From contig CATNEN010000039.1 of NCBI GenBank assembly GCA_950097015.1, forward strand, positions 15,904,501 to 15,968,500: a stretch of DNA of 64,000 bases, read 5' to 3'. Positions 60,601-64,000 of this stretch are shown piece by piece. A model generated the notes under the pieces. It was given only the letters and a program-made list of their open reading frames with translations, was not told where the DNA came from and did no database searches. Both the position numbers and the translations under genes were made by a program. The stretch is from Macrostomum hystrix (Eukaryota; Platyhelminthes; Macrostomidae). The number at the start of each line of letters is the position of its first letter. Positions within the stretch are counted from its first letter, which is position 1.

Positions 60601-61879
60601 TAATCTCCTAGACAGGTTGATGCACGCCTTGCATTTGTTATTCAATCGCATTGTCATGCAATTTTCGGAGATTAAATTATGAAAGCTATTTATAGAAGGG
60701 ACAGGGGGTGTTGCGAATCTGGATTTCAACTTCGAAGCTACTTAAATAAAAAAAATATTAGAATAAGAATACACACATCGAAGAATTCGTACAGCGTCAT
60801 TTCCTCACATTTAGCATGTAGTCATCCCATAAAATTACATTAAAGCAATTCGTATTCGCTCTTTATACCATTACAAATAAACCTAAAGCATAACAAGCCT
60901 AAAAGGCCTGGTAGCGTATATACGCCCGTAAGCTAAGAGACCTAATAAAAAATAATGTACAAAGCTATTTTTAAAAGTAATTTGCCCTGTTACTGTTGTG
61001 CGTTGTGCGTCGCCCTAAAAGTACTGCAAATTAGCGTTCCGAAATTATGTAATTTTATGGCAATAGCAGTTTATCACAGCAGTATAGCTAGGGATCTACT
61101 TTGTCTTTTTATACAAGTAGTCGAAAACTTAACCTTTTCTATATAAATGCGTAAGGTGAAAAATCTGATTTGAAACTGGAAAATGTTGTGTCCTTTCTAA
61201 GTCACAACGACAATGCTAAATTGTACAGATTACAGCTCTCAGGCTCTCAGAGGATTGCACAATTATCGATGCTTTCTACTTAAAGTAGTGAAAAAACGGA
61301 TAAGAAAGCAGTTGGGTCAAGTAATGAAGTACAAGATTGGGCATGCATAAATAGACGAAATAGAGAAGACCAATCAGGAGCCAACAAATTCGAAGCAGTG
61401 CACAATTTATTCTTGGCAATCTGCCAGAAATTTGGGAGAGAACAGTCTGGTTGCGTACGATTCGTGCTAATAATTAATGCAGTAAATTCAGTAAATTGCA
61501 AAGCTGCTAGATTTCCCATTGCGTCTATCCCGTGGCTATTTATACTGCAAATTTTAGCTCGCAAAGCTTTCAAATTGCGCATCCACTGAAAGCACTTTAT
61601 GTAATTTTTTCGTTTCCCGAGCTACAGAGAGGCAATTGCCAGAAAATGCGTGCGATACAGTGCAACGAATCATAAAGAAGAACTATTTATTTAAAAATGA
61701 TGTGGGAATTGTACTCGGAATCTGAGAATGAACATTTCATCGTCAACAGTAGAAAGACCAGCTAGCTTTTTTTTCACCGGGCAATGGCCCTGAGGTAATG
61801 GGCCTATTTCACATCACGAGAGCTGCCAAACCATACAATTATGACAGATTTTTGTGAGAGTCCACACCAGATGAATCAA
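57641..61879. other. gene-poor region
   Basis: No convincing gene. Two adjacent minus-strand frames (59,360-59,145 and 59,148-58,951, the second ending LKDAFSMLEMYRQLIRR) could be an exon remnant but show no domain or splice signals. A B-box-like ggatcgagtcccgc near 60,229 may be an eroded tRNA-derived element. Confidence 0.4.
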
Positions 61880-62240
61880 AATTTTGCGCTCTTTACGATG
61901 AGTTAACTTTCAAAGCCGTCTGACTTCAGCACCATCGATATATTCAGCGATTCTTGTCAAAGACCCTGCATAGCAACAAGGACAGCTAACATTATTCTTA
62001 AAGCTTTTGTTCAATAATCTACGTCCTATTATCATCTGCAGCGTCTGGAGTATCGGGTGCTTTTGTTGAATGTCTCGAAGGGTTCCCGGCGATGCTCCAG
62101 ACGCTGATGAAGGGGACCCTCGTTGCTGGGATGCTGAGAGAAAAGGTCCCTGCGACTGATTGAGATACGAGCGTAGTTTGTGGAGCTAGTTTTCATGGTT
62201 CCATGATGAAATTTATGTGAGCAGAAAAATTATGCCCAGT
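61880..62240. mobile_element. foldback element, copy 2 (truncated)
   Basis: Matches 50,165-50,645 in the same orientation: tttacgatgagttaactttc, tatattcagcgattcttg, gacgctgatgaaggggaccc and ggttccatgatgaaattt. The right outer arm is missing. Confidence 0.65.
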
Positions 62241-62383
62241 TTATCAATCTGGCAGTACATTGTAACGATTGATGCAATGAGGGCAGATATCTATACCTCA
62301 CTAAAGCAACAATCTATTAGGAAGTGACACACAATTGTTGAAATAGAACATCCGAAAGACAACTATGAAGATAACTTTACGAG

Positions 62384-63386
62384 CAGTGCTGGGCACTTCC
62401 GGTACTCCGTTACTTTTGAAAGTAACGGAATTTACTTTTTCTTAAAGCGGTACTTTTTGAGTTACTTTTTCAACTGAGTAACGGAGTAACGGTAACGGAG
62501 GCTTTTTTCTGTAGTCCGGTCCTCCGGTCCTCCGTTACTAGCCCATAGCAAATAGCAAATAGCAAATAAAAAAATAGTTACAAATTTACAATAAATTATA
62601 GTTTTTACTTTTTATACACAATTTAACTTCCTTATTTACAATCCCAGCTCCCTTCCATTCCAGTCCCACTCTTGCCCGTTGTTGTTCATTGTCACGTCAC
62701 ATCTCTTCCTCTACATCCCTCTTTAACTCTTTTCAGTTGTCCCTTTTCTATAGTTTTCTCCGTCCTTCTATCCCTTCTCTCCATCCCTCTCCTTTCTCCT
62801 CTCCTTTCTCCATTCATCTCATTCATTCCTCTCAGGCCAAAAATTTGAAAACGGAAAAGTTCCCAAAGGTTGTAAACCTGTTTGTTTATGTTTTTGCGTG
62901 TTTACTGTTTCAGCGGTGACTGCGTCAGCGGTCACACTGATCAATCTATCAATAAATATATCAATATTGATAGCTATCAATCTATCATATCGTAATGCAT
63001 ATTCTAATATTCTACTCGTAGTCATTCATATTCACGTATTTTATTGAAATTAAAAATATATATTTGAAATGCAAGATTTTTTTTAAATTTTTATAATTTT
63101 ATAATATTTCAACCAACCTGTCCTGTCTAACCGCTGGTAGGCTGCAACTTTCACACCTAGCTTTTAGAAAATATTCGCATTTTGGTCCTGAACTTAAAAA
63201 TAATTTAAATAAATTATTTTTTAATTACTTAAATCTGAAAAAATCTGAAAAATGAGAATAATAACGAAGTAACGGACTAAGTAACAGAAGTTACCGAAAA
63301 ATCGAAAAGTACCAGCTACAAGTAACGAATGAAAAATCTTTTTTGGAGAATTTGGTAACTTTTCAAAAGTAACTTACCCAGCACTG
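62384..63386. mobile_element. 1,003-bp non-autonomous hAT element, complete
   Basis: Termini cagtgctggg (left) and cccagcactg (right) are perfect 10-bp inverted repeats, with looser similarity continuing into agttacttttgaaaagtaac-type sequence. Flanks are an identical 8-bp duplication TTTACGAG (62,376-62,383 and 63,387-63,394). The interior has taacggagtaacggtaacgg subterminal motifs, likely transposase-binding repeats, and AT-rich filler. No transposase frame is present. The exact duplication indicates a relatively recent insertion. Confidence 0.9.
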
Positions 63387-63394
63387 TTTACGAG

Positions 63395-64000
63395 TATATA
63401 GTAGAGTATAGTATTTAAGTATCACACATTTTCAGGTGACTACGATAACGCTGGACATAATACATTGCACACTTTATTGTACGCGTAGAAGAAAATTAGC
63501 TTAAGCAATTCGCATATTTGGTTGTTACTGTACTCACCCAGAATATACCTTACCGTCGTAGGTCAGGCAAAAAAAGGAATACAGTTTCGAATTGCACAAA
63601 TAAGAATTTGGAGCAGTCTTTTGGACCCGTATTTAATTAAGCTACTCCAACTATGCCTAAGGGTTTTGAGCTAAAACAGTGGCCGTATTCAAAACGACAG
63701 ACACTGGAAGGTGAGGAACACAGCATGTGACTGCGTATATTATACTCAGCGCAGACACACACAGACTCTAGGTTAGGTTAGACCGTTGGCCATTTTTATT
63801 CTCCGAGGTTCTGTGCACGGAATATCGCGCCGTTTAAAAGCGTCAAAGCTAGTGAGGTATTTTTGTAGAACTTTTACTGATACACGATCAGGTATTTACA
63901 CCAAGCTTTATTAGATATATTGTACATAGCAAACACTAATTCATGCAGGATTTTCAATAAGCTAGTAGCCTATCATGCGAAATGCTACAGCAACGTCAGC
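63395..64000. other. unique sequence to the window edge
   Basis: No gene, repeat array or element recognised. Confidence 0.5.

Overview
This is nuclear DNA from an animal, probably a bilaterian invertebrate; I cannot name the species. The evidence is spliced genes with GT-AG introns and AATAAA signals (alpha-N-acetylglucosaminidase, ataxin-7-like, alpha-tubulin, a VWDE-like membrane protein), a C-type-lectin pseudogene, and remnants of SINE, LINE, Penelope, Helitron, Harbinger and hAT elements. There are no bacterial operons, CRISPR arrays or viral genes.

Layout. Positions 1-11,940 are two satellite blocks, a 23-bp array and a ~9.8-kb 16-bp array with nested higher-order repeats, separated by ~0.5 kb of unique DNA. 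A unique AT-rich stretch follows, then a three-exon ataxin-7-like gene (15,003-17,214, SAGA complex family). After it come a 1.6-kb 20-bp array that is almost free of G on the + strand, a 32-bp array and a tiny hAT MITE. A 14-exon NAGLU gene (lysosomal heparan sulfate degradation) spans 21,874-32,899. Many of its introns carry their own unrelated minisatellite. Intron 3 contains a complete intronless gene with its own TATA box and poly(A) signal, encoding a secreted Trp/Tyr/Ser/Pro repeat protein. Intron 5 holds an 18-bp minisatellite that looks like a decayed copy of that coding repeat.

Alpha-tubulin (34,031-35,483, minus) converges on NAGLU. From 36.4 to 43.1 kb the window is a transposon graveyard: an inverted pair of tRNA-derived SINEs, a hAT MITE with a perfect 8-bp target duplication, a deleted Helitron, a lectin pseudogene with two in-frame stops, a Harbinger transposase pseudogene and a LINE 3' fragment. 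Next is a two-exon VWDE-like type I membrane protein (43,447-48,025). A two-exon secreted protein, possibly of the Der p 7/BPI-like fold, follows (49,643-51,521), with a decayed duplicate about 2 kb downstream. The last 12 kb holds purine-rich repeats, Penelope and LINE fragments, a second copy of a foldback element and a complete 1,003-bp non-autonomous hAT element; I see no convincing gene there.

The genes do not form a pathway. The unifying feature is the density of short (16-32 bp) strand-biased minisatellites, which fill intergenic DNA and introns and in one case appear to be, or to have been, protein coding. Splice junctions were placed by eye from GT/AG signals, reading phase and remembered family sequence; nothing was computed or searched.
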